From assembly GCA_039583875.1 (NCBI GenBank), contig CM077155.1, forward strand, positions 8,296,043 through 8,360,042: 64,000 nt of DNA. The letters run 5' to 3'. The DNA comes from Platanthera guangdongensis (Eukaryota > Streptophyta > Magnoliopsida > Asparagales > Orchidaceae). The position numbers were made by a program, and so were the translations under genes. Shown here in pieces: positions 20,839-34,099 of this stretch (the first letter of the stretch is position 1; the number at the start of each line of letters is the position of its first letter). The notes beneath the pieces are model-generated. The model was not told where the DNA came from. It saw only the letters and a program-made list of their open reading frames with translations, and ran no database searches.

Positions 20839-22807
20839 TGTTGGATCCCTAGTTTGATTTGGGCTAGGTTCACTAACTTAGGATAATGTGACCCAACATG
20901 TATAGCTAGGGTCAAAGTTGTGTCCTAGAGTCTAGGTCAAGTCCTCCGTAACAACACCACATGGACAAGCCATCATCAGACTGCCAGAGACTCAAGACAT
21001 AGAGTTTTCCTCAAGATTCAGAGATTTCTCAAAAGACTAAGTAAAATGAGTTCGACGTTCGTCGAACTCAGCTCGACGATAGTCGTTCTCAGCTCGACGA
21101 TCTTAGAGAAATATTCTCGGAGCTGAGCTCGACGAACTTCAGTCATAGATCGACGAACCTTGGACTTCACCTTTAGAGTTCTAAGTCCAGACTGTTCTCT
21201 TGACTCAGGTCGATGAACCTAGTTCTCAGGTCGACGAACTTAGTTCTCTGGTCGATGATCACTGGACTCTCTACTTCACCTTTCTGATTCCAAAAGTTAT
21301 TAATTCTTCTAAGTACAGAATCATTCTCAGCTCGTCGAATTCAAGGTTGTCCAGACTTAGCTCGACGAACACCATTCTTCGGTCGACGAATCTTTGGACC
21401 ATCACAGCCTTCTGTCGAGACTATGTTCTCTAATCTCAGGTCGACGAACTCAGTTCTCTGCCCGATGAATTCTGGAACCAGAAGATTTATGTCGACACTC
21501 AGAGTATATGTCGACATCAACTAAGTCGACACTAGAAGAATTTGTGTCGACACCAAGATCATCAGTCGACATTGTGGAAAGGCTATGTCGACACCACACA
21601 GAAGATTTGTGTCGACACACAGGAGCAATTGTGTCGACACAGGATATTTGACAACTTCAGAATAATTGTTAAACTCTAGTCGACGAACATATTTACCAGC
21701 TCGACGGATAGGCAAAGGATCAAAAGAGACAGCAGTTCAATTTTCAGCTCGACGAATAGGCAATCATGGAACTCGGCTCGACGAACAGAAGTCGTCTGGT
21801 CGACGAATACAACATCTCAGCTCGACGAACTGTGAAATCAGTTCGACGAATTCTGCCATCTACTCGACGATTCCAGACTTAGTTATTTCCGGTCTTCTGT
21901 CCCCACTCTAATGCTATAATTCCTGGGTAATTAATGCTCTAATATTCTCTGAATGTATACGTTAGAAGGAGCATTAATTATGGTCTTCTCTTAGGATTAT
22001 TGCTTGCCGTTTTTCCATGAGACAGTTGGGGAAATAAATCAATGTCGATTATTCTCAAGGCTATCAGCATTAATTATAGAGAAATTCAAATTTTTGAAAG
22101 ACACAGAAGAAGAGAATAATGTAGACGGACACACAGAGAATTAATCAAGAGAGACACAGAGAAAGCTTCACACAGAATACTACTGACTAAGAAGCATACA
22201 GTAATTTGAAGAAGAAGCAAGAAGAACACATTTTTCAAAAATCAAGAGTCTTCCTGTTCTTCTTCTCCAGGACCTTGCTAAAGACATTTAAGCACTATCA
22301 GTCTAAAGCTCCTGAATCAAGTCTCTCAATTAAAGGCCTATCACCCTGTGCAAAGCTCCAGATCTCCTGTACCCTTTTTCATCTCAGGGGGAGCTTTGAC
22401 AACATCATTGAATCCACATAGTCTTCTCATTGTGATTAAGAAAAGAAGACTTTCATCACTCTCTCACCCCCACCTCTATAAAGGGTTGTCATCTCCCTTC
22501 AAAAGTGATTCCTTGGTTGCAAGTCTCCTGATCAAAAGACTTGGGTTGGTTTTTGAGCACCTGATCAAAAGCTCATTGGTGTCAGACACCTGATCAAAAA
22601 TCTGAGTGGATTCCTACCAAGGGTGGTAGAAGAGTGGATGTACCCAGGTTGGGGAACCACTATAAAATTCTTGTGTCGTCTGGTTGTCTCCTTTTCTTTT
22701 GTTCTTGCTGTGCTTGTGATTTAGATTTATTGTTTGCTAGGTTATTAATTTCTGTACTTTTGTGGACGTATCTATTCACCCCCCTCTAGAGTATTTCTGA
22801 TCTAACA
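20839..22807 (+). repeat. solo LTR of a copia element (about 1.97 kb)
   Basis: Begins TGTTGGATC and ends GATCTAACA, matching inverted ends. Near the 3' end the text GGATGTACCCAGGTTGGGG and AACCACTATAAA, and then CACCCCCCTCTAGAG, is shared in kind with the SIRE-like LTR at 44120-46094, so it is probably a related family. ACATG occurs directly before it (20834-20838) and again at 22818-22822, 10 bp past GATCTAACA. If that is the duplication, the LTR ends TTTCA at 22817. No internal region or second LTR is present. Confidence 0.75.
21045..21880. repeat. array of GTCGAC/TCGACGAA motifs in the solo LTR
   Basis: About thirty copies of AGCTCGACGAAC, GGTCGACGAA or GTGTCGACAC at roughly 20-40 bp spacing. 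The middle block (21485-21640) is the palindromic TGTCGACA variant and the flanks are TCGACGAA. It lies in the U3 part of the LTR. Confidence 0.85.
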
Positions 22808-22822
22808 CTCACTTTCAACATG

Positions 22823-23376
22823 AAATTGGAATAACTCCCCTGAAGTGCATGTTATGGAGTGGTTGTCCATTGCTTCTTGTTGACGTATCTGTGTTACTCC
22901 CAACATACAATATTCCTCAGCAATCCCATTCATTTATTCTAGCCTGCATAACTTTCATCCTCAAAGTGTACATAGTTATTGCCATGCGATATATTTGTGT
23001 TAGAATCGATGAGTATAATCAAAAGCCACACAAATATAACACATGCACACGATGATTATCATAGAAACCATTGTCATGACTCAAATCAAAAGTCATTCCA
23101 TAATATTTAATTCAAAACATAATAATTGTCATATGATAAGCACCATCGGGGCTAAGAAATATTTTGACTTAAATAGTTTATCATAATATAAAATTTGCAA
23201 GTTAGTGTAAAATAGGTGTCACGAGAGTGCAGCTCACAACAAAATAAATGAGATGTAGCATGGTATATATGACATAGTTTAATACTCACTTTCAGGATAA
23301 AGTCATAACAAACATAAAAAATTTAATGTAGGTAGCACCTTACATCATCAAAACTCATACAAGTGTAGCACAAAAT
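22823..23376. other. Athila noncoding sequence left of the chromovirus
   Basis: AT-rich, with no ORF I can support. It resumes after the large insertion at 59875. Confidence 0.4.
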
Positions 23377-26300
23377 TGTAACTGTAAGACCCTTTTTTTC
23401 AACTCTGGGGTCTTAGGCCCAGAACTGTCATTTTGCGGTGACTTCATCCCCCAGGGAGGTCGACACCACGAAACGCCGATTCTGCCGACCATCTCAATCA
23501 CCAACGACATGAAGTATATAACAATGAAGTAAACATCCAAGTCCACAATGTAATACATATAGAGGAAAACACAGCCACATGTCCACATAATAACGGTCTA
23601 AAAGAGAAAACAATGAAATAAAGTAAAACGTGCTTATGCCCGGTACATCCTATCCTCACTACAAGTCACTCGCGGAAGCAAATCTAAAACTAAGCGTCAC
23701 TACTCACGGATCCAGAAGCCGGTGCACCCGAGCTAGACTGGCCCACCTCCATCTGCACCATACTCTGTTGGTGTTGCATCTCCTGGGGCTGCTCCCTGTC
23801 TCCCATCCAGTGCACCTAAAATGTTGTGGTCCACCGACCGTCAGTCAAACTATACTCAGTCACAATCCCCCACCCTTCTCCTAGTGGCTCCTAGGCACCG
23901 AGCGGAGAGGAGTGAAGAGGAGGACAACAAGGCAGAGTGTATAACAAACAGATGGCTCCTAAACTAACAGAGGTATGACAGTAAAACATAACATGAGTAT
24001 AACAGTAAACTAAAGTGCTGAGCAGTAAGGTAAATATAAAAGAACTGAACAAAAAGTAAGAACAGTAACAAAAAGTAACCATTGATTTATAGGAATCAAC
24101 CCTATAGACCAAGGGGTCGTTTTGCAGGGCCTATCGTATAAAATGTCTCATACCAATTTATACGATAGGTGTCAGGTTTAAATGCAATGATTTATGTTAT
24201 GCTATGTTATGCCATGAATCATACAAATGCAACACACGCACCCGACTCTATGCACATAGACCTTTAGTTCCCCGGTTTTGGAGTTAGCTAAACTATCAGG
24301 AGCCTCCCGTCATGGCAAACTGAGACAGTGGGCTGGGCCGCCACACTCCTAGACTGACATTCGCACTACCTAGCCTAGCCCTTACGTATGCCTCAACACT
24401 AAGAACACATAGTGGATCCCCTGCGTACTAATGCTGGCAAATCCACCTGTCTTTCTTTGGCCAAGTGACATCCACACCCGCCAAGTCAACGTATTGACGT
24501 CGGTGCGAACGACCGTCCAATACCGAAGACTCACCACATTTATGCACATGCAACATGACAATTTATTATATATAATTCTGAGCCTCCAGCTCACCGGACA
24601 ACCAAGTCCACCAAGTTCCGAGCCTACAGCACCTCGGACTATCAAGTCCTCTTATCTCTATAACGAAAGCCCACCAACCGTGGGTCTAAACTATCCATTC
24701 ATTTCCAATTTAGCTAAGATAAGTGAACGTGTGTGTGTAGGATGGTGTTATTATTAGGAGTTGCTCTTATTCACATTATCCTTATGATTTACGGTTAACC
24801 TTGGACTGCCCAGGGCCTACCCGGTGAAGGGTTCTCGAGGGCACTAGGAACTACGATGTGCTGAAGCCCAAACTTCCCTTTCTCAAGGCACTTATTATTA
24901 TTGTTTTCTACCCTTGACCAGCCCTTTATTAATATTTCAGTTGAGCTAACCCTAAGTACATTTGACTCTCCATGCTAGCCTAGACTACCTCTTCTTACTA
25001 TTCACAGACCAAGGGCTATATGACATGTACAAGGGAGGCACCCCAAATACTCTTCCAAATGACCTAAGATTATTATGGGGTAATTATTATATCAAATATG
25101 CAAGAAATCCAGAAACTTATAAATTTTCTAATTTAACTGATATTTTATTTATTTTTCTTAAAAAATCTAAATACCCTAGTTTTGAATATGAAGTACCTTT
25201 TTAAGTCATGCAAAATGCTCCACAAAATTATAATAAATACAAGGCAGCTATTTTACTGTAAATTCAAAGTCTCCCAATTATCCAGTAAGGTTTAGGCCTC
25301 TGATCAAATTTTGAATATAAACCCATAAATATCAATTAAAGAAACAAGTGCTGCGAATAAACTTCCAGAAATTATGAGAAAATTCAAGCATGACTATAAT
25401 GACCTATAAACACTCCAGGCCAAGTTTCCTAATTTTCTAGTGAAAATGGACTCTAATTTTAATTTTGAACAATATTCCTCTTTCATAAATTAATGAAATA
25501 TGTACAGAAATTATTCATCTAAAAATTGTGATAAAATTTCCACATGAGCATATTGACCTAAGAACACCACTGATTAAGTTTCACAATTTTCCAACAAGTA
25601 CTGAGCTCTGAATCTATTATTGAACATGTTTACTCTGCCCAAATTACATAATTTTTCAGTGAATAGTGAGATCATAATAAACAAATGATTATCAAGGGCT
25701 AACCCATATATTGCAAAGGAGGTACTAAAATTATTGTTCCAAAATTTCCAATAAAACTATCAGAGACTCATACTAACCCTATGCCTACACTACCTAAGTT
25801 TTACAACTTTTCACAGAATTTTAATAGCCTAACATACAATTATAGGATTTGTCCCCTAAGCTAGGGTTAGGGTTTTAAGGGGTTTAACAACATCTAAATC
25901 CAATAAGATTTTTACCAGAGGACCTTAGCCACCCTAGAATCCTCTCCACCAAATTTCAAGTCATTTCAAGGTCATATGACCACATGACCTTCAAACCCTA
26001 AGCACACATAGAGCCAACCCTAGAGTTCTAGGGCTCCACCCTTCAACTTCCACTCAAAATCAGTGGTGGGGGTGTTTTATGTGCTAGGAAGGCAGAGTTC
26101 CAGGTTCCATCACATTTGAGTGAGGTTGGCTAACTCAAGAACACTTAGAGCACTTTTTCCCTAATTTGACATAAAAGGGTCAATTATTGCCTACATAAAT
26201 ACTCTATCAAATCAAACTCAAATGGGGTGAAATTTTTACCAGAGCCTTATAATATTCCCCGAGATCACCCACCAAAGTTTTGGGGGTTTTTGAGGTGTTT

Positions 26301-28127
26301 AAGGCACCTAATTAAATTATATATGATTTATTAAATTTTCCCAAAACCTATAGAAAATATTTTCCAAAAATTCTGATTTTTGGGCAGTCTAAGGGGAAGG
26401 TTATGAGGAGCCGATATTTCGAATTTCAAAGCATTTGGATGAGTGGTTTGGTGTGGGCACTAATTTTAATGTCTGGTCATGCCTATGTATAGGTTGCACC
26501 AAAATGAGTGTTGTGGTCACACCATGTTTCCAAATTGGTTCAAATAAATTTTAAATTAAACTAGACCTCAAGCACTACAATTTTCATGTTGGCCACTTTT
26601 ACAGTAGAGGCCTCAAATTATTTTTAATATTTAAAATCATCTACTACTAATAATCTCCAGAAAATCAAATAACAATAATATCATTTAAAATATTTTGACC
26701 AAAATGGATGACATCCACTCATCCTCAACCTCCAGCCCTTGGCTGAGATTAGCCCGACCTGGAACCTCTTCCAGTCCACTTTCTGGACACCCCACCACCT
26801 CCCCGGCCGGCCACCACCACCACCACCTACGTTGAGGTGGTGGCTAGCGTTTGGCGGCGACCATGCCGCAGGAGGCGGCGGTTTCCGGCAAACTCAACAC
26901 CACCATTTTCCATGAAAAATCCGAAAATCCAAGCTCCCAATCAGGCTCAATTGAGCTCGATTTCTCTACCTAAACCGATCTAGATCTAGCACTAGGAGAG
27001 GGGAAGAGGATCAGACCTCAGTGGGGGTGGTTAGCTGCGCCGATCGTCGGTCCCCCATTCTCGGCTGTGAAGCTTTGGGCGCCATGGTGATCCTTGCACA
27101 GAGGGCTCAAAATCTTCGGGAAAGAGGGGGGTTTTATTCCTCTCCACTCCCTAAAGATGTTTAAAGAACCAATTGGGGAGATGTGGGGTCAAGACATGAA
27201 TTGTCATTATCACAATTAATGGTGATTTTCGGCCTTAGTGGAAACCCCTTGAAATTTGCCTCCCCTTGGCCCCAATTCGTTTGGAAACTCCTCAAAACTG
27301 ATAGGGGAGATGAATGCTAATTAATTGGTGAAGAATGGAGGGGTGATTCACCTTCCCCACCATGAATGACCCTCTTTCTCACTTTCTCTCTCCTCCATTT
27401 TTGGGGAAAATTGAGCTCTCTCTCTCCTTGTCACCCTACACGAAATTGGGTGACATAAATGATAATTACAGCTCCCTTGAACTGATGAGCCAACCTAAAT
27501 TGAGGCTAGACCAAGTGGATTGGGCTTGGTTGAGACAATTTAAGTGATTTGACCTAATTAGGGCAAATTGGACTTTTGGGCAAATTGACCAAATGGGTGA
27601 CCCCATGATGGGTCGTTTTGTGCCATTGGGTTCCTTATGACATTATGACACTAGGGGTGGGGTCAGTTTCAAGTTATGGTTGTCGATTGAGGTAGTTAGT
27701 GAAGGATTGCCCTTTTTGACCTAAGAGGGCAATTTGGTCAATTGGCCAAATTGGAGTCCCCATGATGGGGCTTTTTGGTCCCCAAGGTCTCTCATGATGC
27801 CTTTAACCTAAATGTGGGGTCAATTCCATGTTGTGATGGGCAATTTGGTCAATAGGTGAAGAATTGACCATTTTGACCTAATTAGGGCTTAAGGTTGACT
27901 TTGGTCAACTTGACCTCTTTGGTTGGACCCAATGGGTCTTAGGTGTCACTCTGGACTCCTTGATGGCCTCGGGGTATTGGGGTGGGGTTAAGGAGTCAAG
28001 TTGGAGCCCTAAAGTCAAGCCCTAAGTTGGGTATTTAAAGTTTACTGTCTGCAGACCAAGGTGCTTTGTCCCATTTTTGCCTAGGTCTACAAGGGTTTCT
28101 AAGCTCCTTGGATTTTATCATGACTTA

Positions 28128-29218
28128 GGGCCTGTTTGGCTAAGCTGTGGCTGTGCAGGAAGCAGTGGTGGGAAACAGTGGTGCAGGAATCAGATGTTTT
28201 GCAGTGGTGGAAAAATTTATGAAACTGTTTGGAAAACTGTATTTGCAGTGTTGTGTGAAACAGTGGTGCAGTGACCCGCAATAAATATTATTAAACATTT
28301 ACGAGCGACTCGAGTGACCGACAACATAAAATATTAATTAATTATTTTATATAAGTTTTATTTATTAAATAATGAGGCTCTTCCTAGAGATTTTCAAACC
28401 AAACATGCTCCGACTCGGGATTACGACGATCCGATTTTCAAGCCAGACGACCATCAACATTAATAATAAAATATTAATATATATTAATTAAAATGTTAAT
28501 ACATAAATCATTTAATTATAGAATTTAATTATGATTAATTAAATGTTAATATTTAAATTAATTAGCGTTGATAATTGGGCGTTGATATCCGCACCGCAGT
28601 TTTGGCTAGTCGCACCGCACTTTCACCTAATTTTTTGCGCCTTTTGGAAATACGCCCTGTACATGCCATAGATTGTTTTCCCGATCTTGTTCGGCTCGAC
28701 ACTACAATTCCTAACGGACGTCAAGACACACATATGCGCAGGAGCCGGCTCGTGAGTTCATGAACAAGACAAGATGAGTTCGAGCTCGGCTCGTAATCGA
28801 GCTCGGCTCGTAATCGAGCTCGACTCGTAATCGAGCTCGACTCGTAATTATAAATTTATGTATATACATATAAATTATGTAATTATAAATATATATATTA
28901 TATAATAATTATTTTCTATATATTTAATATTTAATATTTTATTAATTATAAAATATTTTATAATTAATATTTTATATAATATAATATTTAATATTATATA
29001 AAATTAATATTATATATTATATTTTTAAAAAAAAACAGCGCTGCAGCCCTGTTTTCAGGGCTGCAGCGCTGCCCCTGCCGCGGGTGCCCACCCGCGGCAG
29101 GAAATGGCGGTGGCAAGGCTGCCACTGCCTTGCCACCGCCGGTGAGGTTTTTTTGTTTGGCGGAGCGGCACGGAATTCGGCGGCATGCCGCTGCTGTGCC
29201 GCTCCGCCAAACAGACCC
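28128..29218. mobile_element. PIF/Harbinger-like non-autonomous element, 1091 bp
   Basis: Ends GGGCCTGTTTGGC and GCCAAACAGACCC are inverted repeats with one mismatch, flanked by TTA on both sides (28125-28127, 29219-29221), the PIF/Harbinger target. The left part is GTGGTGCAG-rich. The middle is AT-rich with four 20-bp CGAGCTCGRCTCGTAAT units (about 28778-28850) like the hAT MITE at 19826. The right 180 bp are four GC-rich hairpins. No transposase. Confidence 0.8.
29036..29212. repeat. four consecutive perfect hairpins
   Basis: Stems are perfect: 16 bp (29036-29051/29056-29071, loop TTTT), 12 bp (29074-29085/29090-29101), 14 bp (29106-29119/29127-29140) and 17 bp (29155-29171/29196-29212). 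The last stem contains part of the terminal inverted repeat and its loop holds a further CGGCATGCCG palindrome. They are separated by 2-14 bases. Confidence 0.95.
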
Positions 29219-30229
29219 TTAGTCATGACAAAATCACTCTGGGGGGTTTGGCTATTTGGGGGATGTTACAGTAACGTCCCTGATTTTCCAAGGTTTATTT
29301 AAAATCCCTTTCGTGGCGTATTTTGACGTTGGGGCGTTACGTTGACGCGTACTTGGTGGGTATCGTTATCGAAGTGTGGCTTTTGCTCGTTGGTATCCGA
29401 GGTTTTGGTTTGGGAGTATTAACTTGGCTAATTTCTCCTATGTTTTGATATTCCCTTGCGAGCCAGAGTTCGTTTTGGAGCACGGTGGAGCGTTTTTGGG
29501 ATATTTGGTGTTTAGACTTCGGGGAGTGTTTACCTGAGTTTGTTTTCTCAGAATTTGATTTCGACTTCGTCATTGGATTCGTCGGGTCGATATTTAGCTA
29601 CGGTATGAATTTCGTAGGATTTCGAGTTGGTTTGAGTTTCGGGTCGTTTGTACGTTTATTTAATAATTAATTATAATATAATATTATATATAAATATATA
29701 TATGTATATATATATATGCCCCCTTGCGTCAAATCGACCTATTCATCTTCTTCCCCGTCCCGTAACTTGTTTCGCGAAAGAGAAGTGATGGCGGTGTCGC
29801 ATTCTTTCGGCCATCGATCGTGTGAGTTCCGGTGGTCAGTTTCGTCAGAGGAGGAGAGATTCAGAAAGCTCTCGTTGAGATCTACGCGTACATGCTAAGT
29901 ATTTCACGTTTCTTGGATTTTTGGATGTTAGGGTTTGCAATTTTGACCCTCCTTTGTCCCGAAAAGTTTCAGGATTCATTGCTTAATTGGAGTTTTTGAG
30001 GCCGATCCATATCAACGGAGCGCTTGGAGCATCAGATTTTGGGAGATTTGAGGCAACTGGTGATTTTTCCTTGCTATGTTATTTCTTTCATTTCTTTCCC
30101 CTTCTTTCCCTCCATAGAAGATAAGAGTAGTGTAGGGAGTAGCCTTGAAGAATCCATAGGATTGTGTAGAGTTCGGCTAGGAATTCGTCGAGTATCAGTA
30201 TGTTGGTCTGCTAGAAATCTGTCGGATAT

Positions 30230-30745
30230 GGGATAATACGTTGGGTAATTTCGTCGACTGTAGGTAGAATAGCCTAAGGAAAATTCGTCGGGTATGAAAT
30301 TATAACTTAGGGAAATTTCCTGAATATAGCGGAGTGGACTTGAGTAGAATTCTCCGAGTGAAGCCTTGTTCGTCGAGTGAAATTCGTGGGGTAATAGTTA
30401 TTTCGTCGAGTGAATTCGTCGAGTGGTTGGCATCGAGTTCGTCGAATATCAATATATGTAGCGTCGAGTTAAGGTAGATTCGTCGAGTATCATTGGTTAT
30501 GGCATTGAGTGAAGGCAAATTCGTCGAGTATTCTCGACTAATTCATCGACTATGACTTAGGCTTAGAAAGCGTTGAGTGATCGGGATGATAACTCCTTTT
30601 CGTCGAGTATTCATGCCGAATCGAGTCCTGTTCGTTGAGTATCTCCGGGTGTAGTCGTTTACCGTCAAGTCTAATTCGTCGAGTATTCCTTGGTTTCGTC
30701 GGGTATATTCGACGAATTTAGTTGGACTTAGAATATTTTTGTCGC
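30230..30745. repeat. TTCGTCGAGTAT motif array in the chromovirus 5' LTR
   Basis: About twenty variants of (A)TTCGTCGAGTA at 15-40 bp spacing. The 3' LTR has the same array at about 58040-58510, with copy differences. Confidence 0.8.
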
Positions 30746-32095
30746 TTTGTCGATTCACCGAGTATGGGTCTTAGGGTAAATTTTTGGGTCGTTCTCTCCT
30801 CTTGTCATGAGAGTATTTTTGGTGTTAGGTTTTAGGTTTTGTTGGAGTTTTGGAGGTTATTTTTACGGCTAGGTTGGCAGTGGATAAAGTACCACCAACA
30901 TGACGTCGTTTCGTGAATCATTGCACTTGGTGGGTTTTTTGTCTCTTCTTATGCATTGTTGGGTTGTGTTAAACAATGTACAACAGTGCCTTTTTGAGAT
31001 GTTTATTTTTGGGTCTGTTAGTTCGTGTTAGACAATGTGTCCAACGACTTAGAACCATGGGTTTTTGTCAGTGCTAATGATTCACGTGTTTAGAGCTTTT
31101 TAGTCTCTTTTCTTCCTATTATTTAGTCATTTGTTGAATGCTTACGCTTGAAGATTTTATCGAAGCATGACTTTACTTCGCACTTGGTGTAATTTCCCTT
31201 ACTCTACTATTGAAGTTCCTACTTTACTTGTTATAACTTGACTTTTTAGCTGAGGTTTATCAACCGTTCTTATAGTTGGGGTTGGTTACCCCTTTTGCTT
31301 TCTCTTAATTACTATCTACTGATGTTTTGTTTACCACTTTATTTTCTTGCTGAGGTGTTCTTTATTTGAATATCTCAGGCTCGGAGCAGTAGCCTGTTGA
31401 GCGGCTAGATTTTGGTTGTGGCTTGCGTTTTGCAGCAGTTGCGGTTGCCTTTACCTCATCGATTGTTAGGTAGTTGTTGTTGTTTTGTTTTAGTCCAGAC
31501 ATACATACCTTTAGTGGGTTCATGTCAGGTTGTTGACACACACTGATAGTTTTCTTGTAGAATGTTAAGTACTTGCCAGCTGCTAAATCTGTTTCTTGAT
31601 GAATGGTTGGTTTTACTTGCTCTCTAGGATGGTTTTATGCTAAGATTATATGTTAGTTATTTTCAAAATATAAAATCATCGTTTGACTATCTCATGCATA
31701 ACATCACTTTAAATCAAAGTCACAATATTTTAACTAACGTAAAATCTATTTATATACTTATATTAAATCTAGAGGTATGCATAATATAAGTTGTCCTGTC
31801 TGGATATTTATGCTCATGTAGGATATTAAACCATGCAATTAAAGTATTTTTCGCAGCGTATATTCATATTTCTACTTGTGGACTAGTTGATCCACTGAGC
31901 CGAGGGATACAGTCATTAAAACTTAACTTAAATTACAATTTTCTTCATAATAAACTTATGGATTTCATATATAGTGTTGAGTTGGGGTCTTGCCTGAGCG
32001 TTTGCAGTTATCCCTTGCATGACATGACATCACGATGCGTGTTTACTCTTACTCTGATATGTCATTTAATTGCGGAGAAAATGTGGGTTATGACA

Positions 32096-32776
32096 GTTGG
32101 TAACATTGGGATAGGTTGTTTGGCATTTGGTCGAACAACTATCTCGTGTAGATTTTAGTTGTCTTGTTCCATTACATACACACACCGATGTGTCATCAGT
32201 ACGTTTTGGCTGAAACATGAACACTACACTCATAAGCATGACAAGAAGTATACGAGACATATTATGTGGTATGAGATGCATAATATGTGTTTGTATATGG
32301 ATCTTCATAGAAAGCAACATGTGACTATTATGTAGTATGAGATGCATAAAATCATCACATGAATACACATTAGATTTTACTTTTTGTTGCATGCGATATT
32401 ATGTAGTATGAGATGCATAATATTTCATATGTATGCCGCTCATAACATGCATTAAGGCCTTTATTAGATTCCATAGCACAACATGCGTGACATAACATAG
32501 CATTAGCACATGTGCCAAGCTAAAGATTTATATGATGACATACGTACACACATGAGTTTTAAAACAAAAAGAATGGTAATTCATGCATTCGTGGTCTATA
32601 CACATGAGTCAATAGGATGACGGTATATCATCCTAAGTTTAAGCATGTCATCATTATGAAAATTCCAGAGCAAGTTAGCAGCTTAAGCAAATATCTATAC
32701 ATGTATGGTCTGAATTAAGTTGTGTAGTTCTAGTGGTTAAGCTAGATTTTGATTAGTTGTTCGTTATATTCTTAGG
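32096..32776 (+). other. chromovirus leader with primer site and small repeats
   Basis: GTTGGTAACATTGGG after the LTR is a poor tRNA-Met primer site match. Three copies of ATTATGTRGTATGAGATG start near 32261, 32327 and 32395. No ORF is supportable before gag. Confidence 0.5.
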
Positions 32777-33934
32777 ATGTTGCCTAAGCGCATTGCGACG
32801 AGAGCGACTCCCCAGTATGAGGGCGAGTCGTCTGGTGCGTAGAGTGAGGCCGTGATTGAGGGTCTGTGTCAGAGCAATGAGGCTCTATCTAGGCAGATGG
32901 TGGAGATGCAGTCGCAAATCCAGGCATTGTTGATTGTCATTTCAGGACAGCAACAGAGAGTACAGGACCCTGTTGTGGGTCAAGCTGTTCCCGTTCCTCC
33001 CGTTCCTTTGGTGCCTCCAGTCCTGATGCCACCAGAGATGAACTTTATCTCGCATTTTCAGCAGTTAGGACCTCCTACCAATGATGGTAGAGCAGACTTA
33101 ATGGCTTTGGATGAATGGATTATTGCAATAGAGTAGATGTTCTCATACTCCGGAATCTTTGTAGACCAGAGAGTGATGGTCGCTGCATACCAGCTTAAGG
33201 GTCTCGCGAAGAGCTGGTGGTTAAGAGAGAAGGAGAACCTTAAGGACGGATGTTCGTGGGAGTCCTTCAAGGAGTTGTTGCTAAGGATGTTTTTGTCGTC
33301 GGTCGAGCAAGATCGCTTGATGAATATTTTTCTGCACTTGAAACAAAGACAACTTACGATTAGTGAGTATGAGATAGAGTTTAACAAGTTGAGTCGGTTT
33401 GCCCCTGATTTGGTATCTTCTGAAACTAACCGAGTTAAGTGTTTTTTTGGTGGTCTTAGGAAGGACATCCAGCAGTTGGCTAGTGCTTATGGATCTGAGA
33501 ATTATGCGGAGGCAGTTAAAGCTGCTCTTAAGGTTGAAGCTATTGACAATGCCAAGAACTGAGGCATGCAGATGAGAAGAGATAAGAGGAAGTCTGAAGG
33601 TGGTAAGAACTCTCAGGAATCTATTTCTACATCTAGGAAAAGAAGCAAGGAGGAGTGAAGCTTATATGACCGACCTGGCCATCTGTTCGATAGATATTTC
33701 AAGAGATTGGGAGCTCAAAAGTCGGAGCAAGTGCATGCGATTCAGAGTGCTCCCAAAGGAGAATTGGTTTGTGTTGTGTGTAAGAAGAAGGGACACGATG
33801 CTGCCCATTGTTGGTCTAAGGAATGGTCTTCTTCCAGTGTGGATAGAAGGGATATTTCAAGTCAAGTTGCCCGCAGACTCAGCCCGCCCTGCAGCCATTT
33901 CCACATCAGGCACTGTCGCCGCCATAACATTTAG
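32777..33934 (+). pseudogene. chromovirus Gag, with stops
   Basis: ATG at 32777, with the same frame through 33934. It contains the capsid-like domain MVAAYQLKGLAKSWWL, ISEYEIEFNKLSRFAPDL and RVKCFFGGLRKDIQQLA, then a zinc knuckle CVVCKKKGHDAAHC (CX2CX4HX4C, about 33770-33811) that packages RNA. In-frame stops at 32840 (TAG), 33134 (TAG) and 33560 (TGA) and more near 33656 make it dead. Size and domain order are normal for plant chromoviruses. Confidence 0.85.
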
Positions 33935-34099
33935 ACAAAGGGAAGGGCAAGCTGAATGTGATGACGATGGAGGAATCACATACATCTACCCAAGTGATTT
34001 CAAGTTAGATTCTAATCTAGTTCTAGATTTTAGCTCGTAGTTGTAGCTTCAATGTTTGTTCGTTTAGTTACGTAGGCGATTTTATAGGGAAGTTTAAGG

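Larger units (their letters stand above)
23383..29270 (-). repeat. solo LTR of a second chromovirus-like element (about 4.8 kb plus a MITE)
   Basis: Ends TGTAAGACCC (23383) and GGATGTTACA (29270), flanked by a perfect duplication GTAAC (23378-23382, 29271-29275). On the minus strand it starts TGTAACATCCCCC, a common start for Del/Tekay LTRs, so I orient it that way. It has no coding region. A 13-bp perfect hairpin stem lies at 24130-24142/24157-24169. Near 27540-27960 phrases like TTGGTCAATTGGCCAAATT and CCCATGATGGGG recur. It holds the Harbinger MITE at 28128-29218. Confidence 0.85.
23377..32095 (+). repeat. chromovirus 5' LTR, interrupted after 6 bp
   Basis: Only TGTAAC lies left of the solo LTR. 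The rest (29276-32095) continues GTCCCTGATTTTCC to the end TTATGACA. It matches the 3' LTR (46187-46600 and 57518-59874). No gene; the open frames seen here recur in both LTRs by identity. Confidence 0.85.
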
